Part shown: piece by piece, positions 10,557 through 22,462 of the stretch
Numbering within the stretch: the stretch's first letter is position 1
Layout: each line of letters opens with the position of its first letter
From: Azolla caroliniana
Taxonomy: Eukaryota; Polypodiophyta
NCBI GenBank assembly: GCA_043228905.1
Contig: JBHGNT010000002.1
Location: 22,258,001 to 22,322,000 of the forward strand
Length of the DNA: 64,000 nt
Reading direction: 5' to 3'
Notes under the pieces: model-generated
Databases searched by the model: none
Told to the model about the DNA's origin: nothing
The model's input: the letters and a program-made list of their open reading frames with translations, nothing else
Program-made: the position numbers and the translations under genes

Positions 10557-11890
10557 ACTAGAGTTTTCTTAGGGATATCTTATGAGCGTGAGCAAATTTC
10601 TTATCCATAAAGCAAGATTTAGCTTCGGAATCTAGGAGTGCTAGGACATGTACTGGAGGGGTACTTTTAGTACTAACTATTACTTGGGTTACGAACACAT
10701 CACTAACTTGCTTAGAGGGAATGGAACCACTAATGGGTTGCACAAATCTAGGGCTGTCCAACCAAACGGCTCCTATTTTGGCTGGACTTAGTCGTTTAAC
10801 TCTTCTTCTAACTGACTAAGGACATCAAATCTGTTCGCTAGATCTGGGCTATTAGTACTATTAGGACTATCAGATATCCCTACTGAACTATTTGGTTTAG
10901 TACAATTAGAACTAGCGACTATTAGAACTAGCGACTATTTGGTTTACCTGTCTTCTTGGCCTATGGGGGCAATTTATTGCGATATGTCCTGGTCCACTGC
11001 AGTAAAGACATAGTCGATTTGTACGGTGTTGTTGCTTTTCTTCTTCGGATAATGGCCCTCGACGACGTGTAGTGTCAATCTCCATCGGAGTCGGACTATT
11101 CACTGGAGGCGCATTATATGACTCCCTTGGAAAAGGTCTTGATACCACTGAGGCGTAGGTGGGCTCTGATCTTGCCCTCGGCATTTGTAGTTGTCGTTCC
11201 GAATGTCGCTCAAAGAGGCGGTTGTCACATCTCACCGCGCGACTGATTGCTTCTGTTAAGGAATTGCTCCATCAACGCTTGATCATCCCAAGGGATATCG
11301 GCGACGAGTAGGCGAAAATCTGTAGCGTATGCAGAGGCTGGACGGTCACCTTGGCGTAATCGCCGAATTTTGTTGATTACGATCCTGATGCTGTCAGTAT
11401 CTCCGAAACATGCTTTAAACTCACCTAGAAACTCTTCAAAATTGTTGAGTAACGGAGATTCCTTTTCTAATAGTGGAGCGAACCATGCCAACGCTGAGCC
11501 ACTTAACAAAGTGCCTACTAAACCCACTCGTGATGCATCGGTGGGATATCGGGAAGGATGCATTTGAATAACTAATCGTACCTGGTTAAGGAACCCTCTA
11601 AACTGCGATCGCGTTCCATCGAACTTTGTGGGAAGGCCAATCTTGGGTTCTTTATGAATCCCTTGTGTTCCGGGCCCTTGTTGTTGCATTGCTACGATGG
11701 TGGCTTCGAGTTGTTGCACGCGTAACGCAAGTTCCCCATGTTGTTGTTGCGTTTGCTGCTTTTCTAAGGAGATTTGCTGAAGATCCCCCAGCAACCGTTG
11801 GTTTTCTTGTTCCAAAGCATGGAACTTCTCTTTCAAGCATTGAAATTCCGAAAAAACATATTGATATTCTTCAACGCTAACAGTGGCCAT
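10557..11890 (-). pseudogene. TE3 gag and protease, frameshifted
   Basis: Gag starts at the ATG at 11890 with a glutamine-rich, probably coiled-coil N-terminus (about residues 20-75) and a retrotransposon Gag core to about 11225. There the frame shifts. The next frame (10912-11235) has the zinc knuckle CLYCSGPGHIAINC. A 16-bp tandem duplication (10905-10920 and 10921-10936) lies between the knuckle and the protease segment. The protease segment (10558-10761) has DSEAKS where DSGA is usual, so a catalytic-loop residue is changed. A TAG at about 10557 separates it from pol. Confidence 0.85.
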
Positions 11891-11964
11891 GGGATAAAAG
11901 AAAAGAGGAATAAGAGATTAGTAGGAAATGAGAGAGACAAAAGGTAGGGAAAATCGGTTCAAAC

Positions 11965-12391
11965 TGTCAGGAACAGTACTAAGACAGAGAAGGAATTAGT
12001 ACTAAAAAGAAGTATTAGTACTAAGAGAGGTGAAGAACTCTCGAGAGAAGGAAAGAGTGAGTGAGAGGGAAGGAGAGAGAGAGAGAGAGTGAGAGTGATG
12101 ATAAGAAAAGATATATATTATGTGAAGAAAATGTACAGTAGTTAGGAGGCTTAAGACTGGCGTTGAACCGATTTGGTTCGAAATAATGCTGTGTGCCTCC
12201 TTTTATAGTGTTCTAAGGAATATTCCTAAAGTTTCTAGAATGTTCCAGAGAAATCTGGAATATACATCAATTTTCTATAATAAAACATAAATGAAAATAA
12301 TATTTTACGTATTACAATGTATAGTCTAATGGTCAAGAGCTCGACCCATGTATCATAAGGTCATGGGTTCGAGTCTTGCCATATCATGACA
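11965..12391 (-). repeat. 5' LTR of TE3
   Basis: Same sequence as 6757-7211 apart from scattered substitutions, a shorter GA tract and absence of the 15-bp duplication. Ends TGTCA/TGACA; followed by the TAGAC target copy at 12392-12396. The gag ATG lies only 74 bp from this LTR, a very short leader. Confidence 0.9.
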
Positions 12392-12539
12392 TAGACCTCT
12401 TAGCAAAGAGGCTTAATAAACATATTCATTACTCTTGGTGTCTATATTTATTACCCCATTGTCTATGAGAGCGAGCTTGAGAGAGTGAGAGAGATATCGC
12501 GCTTAATCATCTATTAATCGTTAAGTGAGTGTGAGATTC

Positions 12540-15500
12540 AGAGGTGTCCGACAACCATCTCCGCCCGATTCGCCATCAAAAGGGTATACACCAGTCCGAA
12601 CTTCGCAAACGACATCGAGGAGCTTACTCCATCGATACATAGATCCTTCACAGCACACTCGATGACAACCTCAAACCTGACCAACACCTCCAAACTAGAA
12701 GATGTATGGTTTGTCGACTCGGGCACATCGAACCACATGACATCCCACGAGGATTGGTTCAAGGAGCTATGAAAGCCCAAACGACTCGGCTATGTGGAAA
12801 CTGGGGATGACACAATTCACCCCATTTAGCATATCGGCAATGTCCCATTTGGGGAAGAATGCAACCAAACATACATCAAGAACGTTTTGCATGTTCCTAC
12901 AATAACAAAGAACCTGGTCTCAATTGGCCAAATAGTCAAACAAGGCATGCAAGTCCGCTTCAACGATAGAGGACGCTTCATCGAAAAAGAAGGCTGACTC
13001 ATCGCTAAGGGTCAGAGAGAAGGTTGGATGTTCATCCTCGACTCTCACGAGATGAACTCGGCAATGTATGCCAAGGGCTAGAGAGTCGTTGCCGACATAG
13101 AGTTGGGGCACAAGAGGATAGGCCTCATCAATTTCCAAAAGCTCAAGGGAATGCAGTCAAAAGGAGTTGTCACCGGACTCTCGACCTTCACCAAACATTG
13201 CATGCGTGTGCGAAGCTTGTCAATTCGGCAAACAACACCGACAACCATTCCCAAATAAGAGGAACACAAGCAAAGGGATCCTGGATGTAATACATTCAGA
13301 TGCATAGGGACCAGTCCAGACGGCAACATTTGGTGGTTTCTGGTACTACGTAACGTTCATCAACGACTTCTCCAGACATATCTGGATATACCCCATGCGG
13401 TAGAAGAGCGAAGTGTTCATACACTTCCAAAGGTTCAAAAACGAAGTCGAAAAGGCCACCAGTCGGCATGTCTAATGCCTTCGATCGAACGGCGGCAAGG
13501 AGTACTTCTCCGATGCCTTTACAACATATCTTCGACAAGAAGGAATCCGACGAGAGTTTACCTACCGACACACACCTCAACAGAACGGAGTAGCCGAACG
13601 CAAGAATCGGCACATACTCAAGGTGGCACGGGCAATTGTGATGAAAGAGAAACATCTACCAAAGTCATATTGGGCTGAAGTGGCGAATACAGCCATTTAT
13701 CTTATGAATCACTGCACAACATCAGGAGTGCACGAAGTTACCCCTTGCAAAAAGTTCTATGGGAAGAAACCGAATCTATCTCATGTCAGGATATTCGGTT
13801 CAATTGCATATGTACATATTCCCAACTACCTGCGGCAGAAGCTCGATCTCAAGTCGAAGAAATGTATACTCGTAGGGTACTCACTCAAGCAAAAAGGGTA
13901 TAAGTGCTTCAATCCTTCCACCAAGAAGGTACGAGTGCGTAGGGATGTAGTATTCGACGAGTCAGCATCCTGGTATACAATCGAATCAGCCCCATCCGAA
14001 GCAATCAAAACCAAGTTCGATACATATGCAGAGGAGGATGATCGATCAAGGTTCACGTAAGAGGAAAGTCCAATCGCAACCAGATTGAGTGGACCACAAG
14101 AGCCTCCAAGAAACCAAAGCACGTCGTGGCCGAGTCTGAAACAGGATAAAGGCCAAAATGCTTGAGTACAAATACTCAATTGGAAATGAATCAACTCACT
14201 TATCCGACAGTGAGTTTGGTAGATTGGATGTGCCCATCATGAGGACACCAGGAGAACCACGTCGATCCACCCGAGAAAAGAACTTAGTCAGCTGATTCCG
14301 CTACAACGACTACATGGCATATCATTATGCATTCATGATGAAGGTGTTGACAGTCCGAGAACCGGAAAACTATTCTGAAGCCACGAAGGACCCTAGATGG
14401 GTCGAAGCGATGGATGAGGAGATGCAAGCACTCTCCAAGAACGAGACATGGGATCTCATCCCTTCCTCAAACCACCAAAAGGAAATTGGATGACGATGGA
14501 TCTTCAAAATAAAGCACAATGCCAACGACACTATCTATCGATACAAGGCTCGGCTTGTGGCAAAGGGGTACGCGCAAACGCACGGTGTCGACTAAGAAGA
14601 GACCTTTGCCCCGGTGGCAAAGATGACTACAATTCGAACCGTGATCATGCTTGCAGCAACAAAAGGGTGGCATCTCCACCAAATGGATATAAAGAACGCC
14701 TTTCTACAAGGCAAGTTAGATGAAGAGGTGTACATGGTGAAACCACCCGTATTCGTGTCGACTACACATCTGAATGTTGTCTGCCGACTCAAAAAGCCTC
14801 TCTACGACCTAAAGCAAGCACCGAGAGCATGGCATTCGAAGATAACGCAATATCTTCGTCAAATCGGCTTCAATATGCCCAAGTCCGAAAACTCTTTGTT
14901 CATCCGGAGTGACTCCAGAGGACAGGTATTTATCATCATTTATGTGGATGATTTGGTCATAGGAGGATAGCATTTAGCGGATATTGAGTACATCAAGAAG
15001 CTCCTCTCCAGCCGATTCGAAATGGCCGATATGAAGGAGCTTCATTACTTTCTAGGAATAGAAGTAATTTGGACTCCAGACGGTATAATGCTTTCTCAAA
15101 AGCATTATACCCTCAATCTTCTTTACAAGTTTGGGATGACACAGTGTAAGCCCGTCACTACCCCTCTTGATCGAAATCTAAAGCTAGATGTCGACTCAGG
15201 CACTAGAGAGTGTGAGCCAACGCATTATCATCAACTAGTCGGAAACCTCATCTACCTCACACTTACCCGGCCCAACCTAAGTTACCCAATCAGCCTCCTT
15301 AGCCTATTTATGCAAACTTTGTGAGACATCCATCTCGACTGTGCTAAGTGAGTGCTAAGGTATGTGAGTGGAACCATGGATTTCGGCATCCTTTACAAAT
15401 CAGCCACACCAATACGACTCGAAGGTTATACCGATGCCGACTGGGCCGACTACAGAGCCGACCGACGATTGACATCCGGATTTGTCTTTTCTCTCGGCAG

Positions 15501-15972
15501 TGGCACCATATCGTGGAGTAGTAAGAAACAACCGACAATCGCATTGTCGAGCATCGAAGCTGAATATAGGAGCGCAGTCGTAGCCGCATGCGAAGTTGTT
15601 TGGCTTAAGAGAATCTTGAAGGATCTGGGTGTTCCCATCAAGGATCAGATTCTCGTCTACAGCAACAACATGAGCAATATTCACCTCACTCGAAACGCAG
15701 TCTTCCATGCTAGAACTAAGCACATTGAAGTGCACTATCACTTCATCCGAGAGCGTGTTCTGGCTGGGGATGTCGGCCTACAATACATCAACACAAACCT
15801 GCAGATGGCCGACATCATCACCAAGGCCCTAGGAGTCGACAACTTGCGGCAGTTCACGACCAACCTAGGTCTTTCAACCATCGACCAGCCGAGCTTGAGG
15901 GGGAGCAATAGAACTACGCAGTCGAAGCCGGAGTCGTCGGAGTCGTCTAGCCGTGTCACAAAAACGACCTGA
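12540..15972 (+). pseudogene. Decayed Ty1/copia pol (TE4)
   Basis: Domains appear in the normal copia order but in shifting frames with several stops. Protease: VDSGTSNHM at about 12712. GAG-pre-integrase: INFQKL at about 13125. Integrase: LRSNGGKEYFS at about 13480, NGVAERKN at about 13590, then AIVMKEKHLPKSYWAE at 13632 onward in a clean 145-residue piece. Reverse transcriptase: QMDIKNAFLQGKL, then YVDDLVIGG at 14940-14966 followed by a stop. RNase H: TDADWADY, SSIEAEY at 15352-15972. The integrase aspartate motif reads RSNGG for the usual RSDNGG. No gag is recognisable, so the 5' end is lost. The 145 bp upstream (12397-12540) show nothing I can assign. Confidence 0.88.
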
Positions 15973-16030
15973 AGACCAATCTAAACCAACCATCCAGAAG
16001 CCGAAGCTGGAAGTTGTGTTTGAAGGGGCG

Positions 16031-16317
16031 TGTTGAGAATCAAACTCAACTTCCGTGACTGGGAACACACTCTAGGATACTCAAGTGTGTGAACACCCCA
16101 CCTCCTTGTATAGTGACTAGTGTGTAATAGAAGTTAATGTCCTCTGACACATATTCCTTAGGTAGTTAAGACACAACCTCTTTCCCAAGAGGTTGTACTA
16201 GTGGGAGAACTTAGAGAGAAGGTGACTACATAAGCACCTTCTCCCTCTCGTTGTAAATGTTGGTCATTCTTGCTTCCTCGTAATATAGTTTTTCTGATTT
16301 TTCTGTAATCGTGAGCT

Positions 16318-16354
<37 letters not shown>

Positions 16355-16372
16355 CAATTCTTCCGTTGCACA
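16031..16372 (+). mobile_element. Probable 3' LTR of copia TE4
   Basis: Begins TGTTGAGAAT right after a short purine tract (TTTGAAGGGGCG), 58 bp past the end of RNase H. A second purine tract GAGGGGGAG lies at about 15897. The LTR includes an inverted word (CCTCTTTCCCAAGAGG, about 16179-16194) and a CT/CA microsatellite near its end. The 3' boundary is unsure; 16372 is chosen at a CA dinucleotide. No 5' LTR partner was found. Confidence 0.6.
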
Positions 16373-17100
16373 GAATCCATCTGATTCTTTACATTATTTC
16401 TAGATTTCATCAAGTGTGCCTAATTTTTTGTTATTTCGGCACCTAAGCAATCAGAACAAGTGTTGAATACATCATAGCATAAACATAATGAGTTTTTGGA
16501 TAAAGTCTAAATCATAAATCCTAAATTAGTGTTGTGACATAACCTAGGCCATAAACCACTACTCTGATAAACACTAAAGCCAATATATAGAAAGTAAAGA
16601 GACATGTCGAGGGAAGACGAATGAAGCAGAGTTATCAAATCATACACCTATGTTCAAGGCACAAGCGTGCGGTGAATACCTAAGATGCAAAGTTTTCGAA
16701 TCTGAAACAGGCTTGGTTGGATGAGGAAGAAGCGCCTAAATACAGTAATCATTTACTACACACTAAATTAAACATGAGGGGAAAATAGCCCCCAAAATGG
16801 TAAAAACATGCAGCAACCGTTTTCCCCCCATTCCCTATCTTTAATGGTACATGTACTACCCCACCCCACTCCCTAAAAAGATTTTAATTTTATTCATTTT
16901 TTTTACAATTACTTAGTACTAACAGTACAACAAGTACTCGTGTTTTTTTTGTGCCCAAAACAATACCTTTTTGGTACACCATAGCATGCTTCAACCCCGA
17001 AATCAACTGGTTCGGCTTTGCTTGAGCCTTGCCAAACCGATTAAGCCGTTGATGTGGTTTACTAGTTAGGTTAAAGAAAAACTTCAAAAGTTAGAAATTA
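16373..17100. other. Unassigned AT-rich DNA
   Basis: No gene or clear element recognised. The stretch after about 16980 contains CCAAACCGATTAAGCCG-like words related to the hairpin that follows. Confidence 0.4.
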
Positions 17101-17140
17101 GTTAGAAACTTGAACCGGTTTAGTCTAAACCAGTTTAGGG

Positions 17141-17244
17141 ATCGGTTTGGTTTGGTTTGGTTTGGTTCATATTTGAGAACCCAACAACGGTTTAGGCTTA
17201 ACCTGTTTGGCTTGGATAAGGCCAAACCGGTTAAGCCTAAACCG
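17141..17244. repeat. GGTTT pentamer run and 24-bp inverted repeat
   Basis: Five GGTTT units run at about 17147-17167. They are followed by inverted arms at 17188-17211 and 17221-17244, complementary except at one position, with a 9-base loop. Related words occur at about 17030. This may be a non-autonomous element end or a replication-slippage product. Confidence 0.65.
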
Positions 17245-17261
17245 AATCGTTGCCATTCCCT

Positions 17262-18342
17262 AGCATCTATCTCCATGGATTTCATCACCGACTTACCTCT
17301 AGTCAGAAGGTTTAACTCTATGTTTGTAATAGTCAACCATTTTACCAAGATGGCTCACTTTTCCCCTTGTGCCGAAACAATCTCGAGAGAAGAGACAAAG
17401 GATCTATTTTAGAAAATGTCATTCAACTACATGGGCTACCAAAGGACAGGAGACTTTATATCAAGGATCTCAATTCACCGAGTCTCATTTATGGAGATGT
17501 CTCCTCCAAACATTCGACACTTTGTCGGCATATCATCTACAAACTGATATCTAAACAAAGCGGGTAAACCAAATTCTCGAACAATCCTTTCGTTGTTTGT
17601 CAACCACCAACAAGAGGATTGGATCAACCTATCCCTAATTGCAGAGTTTGCCTACAACAACTCGCTACATGGGTTGACCGACGTTACCCTGTTTTTTGTA
17701 AACTATGGCATATACCATTGCTTAGCATTTCCATCCCCTCCAACTTTGTAAGCCCTTTCGCAAAAGGACAAGACCATAACTTGGAGGATATATATTCGAC
17801 CTATCCTTGGAGCTCACCCTTGTCGGTGAACAATATAAGGATTGGGTCGATTGTCTTCAATAATATATCCCCAGCTTTGAAGTTGATGATTTAGTTTGGT
17901 TCCTACGCCAAAATATTTCCACCACTCACCCTTCCACAAAGTTGGATTACAAGAAGCTTGGATCTTTCCAAATTATCGAGAAAAACAACCTTGTTGTTTT
18001 TCGCTTCGAAATCCTTTTACATGTTAGGACATTTTAGGGTTTATGATGTCTTTCATCTATCCCTTCTTGAACCTCACCATCCATCTTAGATTCCAAGACT
18101 CCATCCTTCTCCTCCTATACAAGTTGAATTGTCAACATGGGAGGAGTATGAGGTCGACAAGATACTCAATTATTTCCTCCTTCTTCGATAGTTACTTCAA
18201 TACCTTGCTCTATGCAAAGGATAGCCCATCTCAAAAGCAACATGGGAGGTGACCAAGAATTTAAAGAATGTGGCTGATGTAGTCTGCGATTTTCATCAAC
18301 GATATCAACGGAATCAAAGCAAAGACAAAGTTTTCGAGGTGG
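17262..18342 (+). pseudogene. Ty3/gypsy integrase-chromodomain remnant (TE5)
   Basis: Integrase core pieces are readable in several frames: SMDFITDLP at about 17272, NHFTKMAHFSPC, QEDWINLSLIAEFAYNNSLHG at about 17611-17670, then EEYEVDKIL at about 18145 and VVCDFHQRYQ near 18280 from the chromodomain end. These match TE1 closely in order and wording, so TE5 is a decayed relative of TE1. Several frameshifts and stops are present. Everything upstream of the integrase is missing; the remnant begins abruptly next to the 17.2-kb hairpin. Confidence 0.82.
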
Positions 18343-18360
18343 GGGTTAAAGGGAGGATAA

Positions 18361-18686
18361 TGTCAAGGAAAGGAATTGAGCCTCCAACCTCCCCTATCAT
18401 AACCAACGTTCATAGCCAATACATCTCCACACATCATAATAATCTTTAGAACGTTCCAAAAACTTTCAAAGCATACATTCTAGAAATATTTGAAAAGTTC
18501 TAGAAACTTCTCAAGGATGCATGCACATGTAGTGCTCAAGAACATGTATAAATATACAATTGTTCATCTTGATCCCAATCAATACCAATTACGGAATCAC
18601 AAGTATAATTCATTCTTCTTCTCTCAATATCTTGTCTGGATCACATTCCTTGTTTCCCTTTTGTTCTATTCTAACTATCTGCGACA
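18361..18686 (+). mobile_element. 3' LTR of gypsy remnant TE5
   Basis: Starts TGTCAAGG directly after the purine tract AAAGGGAGGATAA, as in TE1, and ends CGACA, a likely mutated TGACA. Length 326 bp, close to the 353-bp LTR of TE1. No target-site duplication can be tested because the 5' end is absent. Confidence 0.65.
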
Positions 18687-20019
18687 GTGGAACCCAAGCT
18701 ACAACTCAAATCAACACTCGATGGTATGGTATATCAAAGAGGTTTGGGTTCGTCTCACACCATCACTAAGGTGTGGTCGGTTGGTTTAGCATTGCTCTTT
18801 CCTTTCTTTGGTCCATAGTTCTTTATGTTTCGCTTAAATAATTAGTTAGATTGCAACAACACCTAAAAGAAGAACAGAGATCTAAGGCATAAAGAAAAAA
18901 ACAATTATAGGTCTAAAAAAAAAATATTCCCTCATTTGTAAAAAAAAACTTTAACCGGGTAGCATATCACAAGACTTATGAAGTCCAAGCACCAAAGTGT
19001 TATCAATTGTAAATTTTCCACATTAAAGCACTTATTGTTAAACTAAGGGCCCATCTAAGAAGGAAAGAAGAGGTGCATATAAAAGAAAAAGGGAGAATTT
19101 GCTTTTAATCAACAAGAGAGCTCATACGAGGGCTCTAAAATGGGACAAGAGATTCATTTTTTAGTTCACAATATTTGAAGATTGAATACCTAAGTTTTAC
19201 GTAAAAAGAACTTTGATGGAGGTAAGCGAATCAGAAGGTGTGCATGGGAGAATTATGACAACCCAGGCACTAAAGTCGTTGACCACAAACTTTCCAAGCC
19301 AAATCATTGACATCCCACAAATGAAAATGAGTACCAAGCCTCTACTTGAGAATGGTTAAGGGGGAGATTAGGTTTGGTTGAGGATAATCTAGACACTTAA
19401 GAAATTGTAGACAAGTAGGTAATCACACATAGTACACAATTAAATTGTAGTAAAGTGAGAGAAAGAAACCTCGAGTATTTGTATTTAATGGGAAGACTTA
19501 CCTCCCATTAAATGTCATGGTAGAGGATAGGAGATGATCGATTTGGAATTACATGGGACCTTCTAAATTTTTGAAACTTTCACCTTGCCATAGTATTCCA
19601 ACCAAGTAACTTATTTGGCAATTTCATACAAATCCCTCAATCAATGAGTGTACTATTGTTTATATCCATATTTAATTTCTAATTTCAAGAAAAACCAGCA
19701 TTCAAGAAGTAACTGTTAATCTTCCATTTATTATCAAACTAATTTTTTATCTTTGGAATATTCTTTCACTCTCTCCACGGGTTAGGTTGTTAAGTACTTG
19801 CCATCTGGGACATGACCCACAAAGACAGTAGCACCAAAATACACATAAAGCTCAAAGGAATACTAAAAAGGGGGTTAGAGGAAATCACATACAAAAGTAG
19901 AGGCCCAACCTTATTGTAAAAAGCTATAAAAGTCACCTAATGGTGACTTTAGTAGCTATTCTTCATCCTTCGGTTTTCTCCTTTCATATCACCTTAATTA
20001 GAGCTCTAACCTCTTAATT
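18687..20019. other. Unassigned intergenic DNA
   Basis: AT-rich sequence without a long frame, recognised domain or repeat structure. Confidence 0.4.
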
Positions 20020-20900
20020 AGGAATGCACGATCGTCTTTGAACTCCTCAAGGAATTTCTAGCCAAAGCACTCATCCTCCAGTCCCTTGAGTGGGACAAGG
20101 AATTCCACGTTCACACAGATGCGTCTGCTTTTATGGTCGGAGGGGTCTTCACCCAATCCAAGGAAACCTTGAGTTTTCCAATAACTTTCGTTAGCCACCA
20201 AGCAAATTTACTCTACAATGGAGTGAGAGGCGCTCACAATGATATATGGAGCCAAGAAATTCTAGCACTACCTCATGGCGTGTCACTTTTGTTTTTACAT
20301 TGACCATCAAGCTCCGTTATATTTCGTCAATAAGGCACATACCACAAGGAGGATGTCAAGTTGGATCATCACACTCTTTGAAGTTGACATTAAGGTCATC
20401 ATGAGGAAAGTCAAAGAACATATACTCACCAATCATTTCTCATAACTCCTAAGTGGTAAACCAACAACAAGCATTGACGATGGAGCATTAGACAATGCAC
20501 CTTTGACAATTGACATAAGCCAATGTAAGCTTCAGACATGGTGTAGGTGCTAATCTTCTAAAATAGATAAACAAAACCATCGCACTGGTGTTACTAAGGA
20601 AGTGTAGACCATTCACCATGATTAGAGGGAATCTACAAATATGAGGCAGTGGTGACATCCTCCAAAGATGTGTTGTATTTATCATGACATGATAGCAATC
20701 ACAAAATGCGCACACTTTGGGGTGGGAGAGATCACTTTAGACATGAAGTTACTGCACAAAAGATCCTCCACGCATGCATTGTGGTGGCCTACACTTTTCA
20801 AGGATACTTACAATAAGTCAAACATTGCGACGAGTGCCATAGCACAAACACTCCCATCGAAGAAGGGATATTCATGCTTCACACAAAGTCTCAATGTATG
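20020..20900 (+). pseudogene. Heavily decayed Ty3/gypsy RNase H to integrase zinc-site remnant
   Basis: Translated pieces read FHVHTDASAFMVGGVFTQ (RNase H, about 20108), a YIDHQAPLYFVNKAHTT segment (about 20294), and after a stop-filled stretch a piece with HALWWPTLFKDTY near 20780, the H-H-C-C approach to integrase. The wording (DHQA..YFVNK) differs from the TE1/TE3/TE5 chromoviruses, so this is another gypsy lineage. Multiple frameshifts and stops rule out function. Confidence 0.65.
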
Positions 20901-20934
20901 GATAAAGCATACACATATGACCTCAACCTTTTAG

Positions 20935-22390
20935 GTGCTCGTAGAGGAATCTATTAACATCATGTAGAAAGAGTTATGCATCTCATCTTCCACAACATTT
21001 CTTTGAATATTGCATTCACAAAGAACACAAATTTTTGCTTGTGTGTCTTTTGAACCTTTTTACTTTGAGCCCTCAAATTTTTTCAAAACAACATCGTGAA
21101 ATCCACATCTTGACCAATTAAGGATAAATGCACAATTATAAGAAATTTGTTTAATCGCTAAGCATGTACTTAGCCATCTCTTCCATGCTCTTAATCTTAA
21201 TAGGAAATGATCCCATCTTAGAAATAGTAGCATGTATGGTATTTGTAGCTTGTCTTGAAGAACCTTTTTAAGAAAACACTTTCAGACATGTTCAAACTCT
21301 TAAGTTATCTTAGGCATGTCACCATCCCATACTTAAGCCCCATAGAGAGATATTGTCTTTCTTTTTTTCTTGAAAGATTTTCTTCAGTAGTATTAAAAAA
21401 ACTCTGAAAGGCGAGAGATATTGTCTTATTCTAGCTTAAAACTTGATATAAGAACTTGCAACTAGGCAACTTATGAATTGATCAATCCCCATCTTTGAGT
21501 GATGGCTTTTTCTTACAAATGCATGGCAAATACACGTAAGAGGTTGGTTCAAAATCATATGTATGAATCAAAGAAGTTTTTCATAAATATTGAAAGGTTT
21601 AATTCATAAATATTACTTAATGGGAGTCTAATCTTGCATTATTATAGTACAATTCGAGCTAATGAAACACCAACTTGTACAAGTTTTTCGACACTATGAG
21701 TACTCTATTTTATTGTCGTACCATGCATACACACTTATTGGCATCATAAGGGATATTCTCAATTTAAGCTATGCCAACTTAAGAAGTTAATAGAAAGACT
21801 CGAAACAATGTATCTTAATTGTACTTTCATATAAATCTTGAATTTTGAGAAAAAAATTTCAAAGGCTCTTTTGAGACACTCTAAAGTGTCTTGCTTTTTA
21901 GAGAGTTTCAAGAAGGGGCAAAATATAAAAGTAATTGCGATGAACCAACCCATAAAGGGACTAGTCATAACTCATAAAGTAGGGTCCACTGACACATGCA
22001 CATGCTCTTTGTCTCTCTCTCTCTTTCACACACTCATTGATTGACACACACATTCATCCAGTTGTCTACTGTCTCTAGTTGATCTTATGCTCAAATAATC
22101 TATTCAAACAAATGATGATCACAGCTCATGAATATCTACAATTTAAAGGTGTTGTGGTAGCTAGCCTAGACTTTAGATAGAGATGACACGCATGGGCATG
22201 CCGCATAATACAACTGTGTGTGTCAGTAACATGGGGGTTAAGGGGCGTGATGACTACAAGCACAAATACAATAAGACTAGATAATGTAAGGCATAAATAC
22301 ATGGATATGTAGAAGCTTGAACCACACATCATACATATATCTCTACACATACATAGTCCAAAAACAAACTCATAACAACAAAGAAAGAAG
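20935..22390. other. Unassigned AT-rich DNA
   Basis: No coding sequence or element recognised. A short CT/CA-rich stretch lies at about 22005-22060. Confidence 0.4.
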
Positions 22391-22395
22391 ATAAA

Positions 22396-22398
<3 letters not shown>

Positions 22399-22460
<62 letters not shown>
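22399..22460. repeat. GA dinucleotide microsatellite, about 31 units
   Basis: Uninterrupted GA run of about 62 bp, the longest dinucleotide repeat noted in the window. Frames read through it on the opposite strand are artefacts (Leu-Ser repeats). Confidence 0.95.

Positions 22461-22462
<2 letters not shown>

Larger units (their letters stand above)
6757..12391 (-). mobile_element. Complete Ty3/gypsy chromovirus TE3 with both LTRs and target duplication
   Basis: The two LTRs (6757-7211 and 11965-12391) enclose gag-pol on the minus strand. TAGAC occurs immediately outside both ends (6752-6756 and 12392-12396), the 5-bp target duplication expected of one insertion event. The termini are TGTCA/TGACA. 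The LTRs differ by roughly ten substitutions by eye plus a shorter GA tract and a 15-bp terminal duplication, so the insertion is not very recent. A purine tract (minus strand AAAGGGGGGATAG, about 7212-7224) abuts the 3' LTR. No TGG-type primer-binding site was recognised next to the 5' LTR; the minus strand there reads GTTTGAACCGATTTTCC. Confidence 0.92.
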
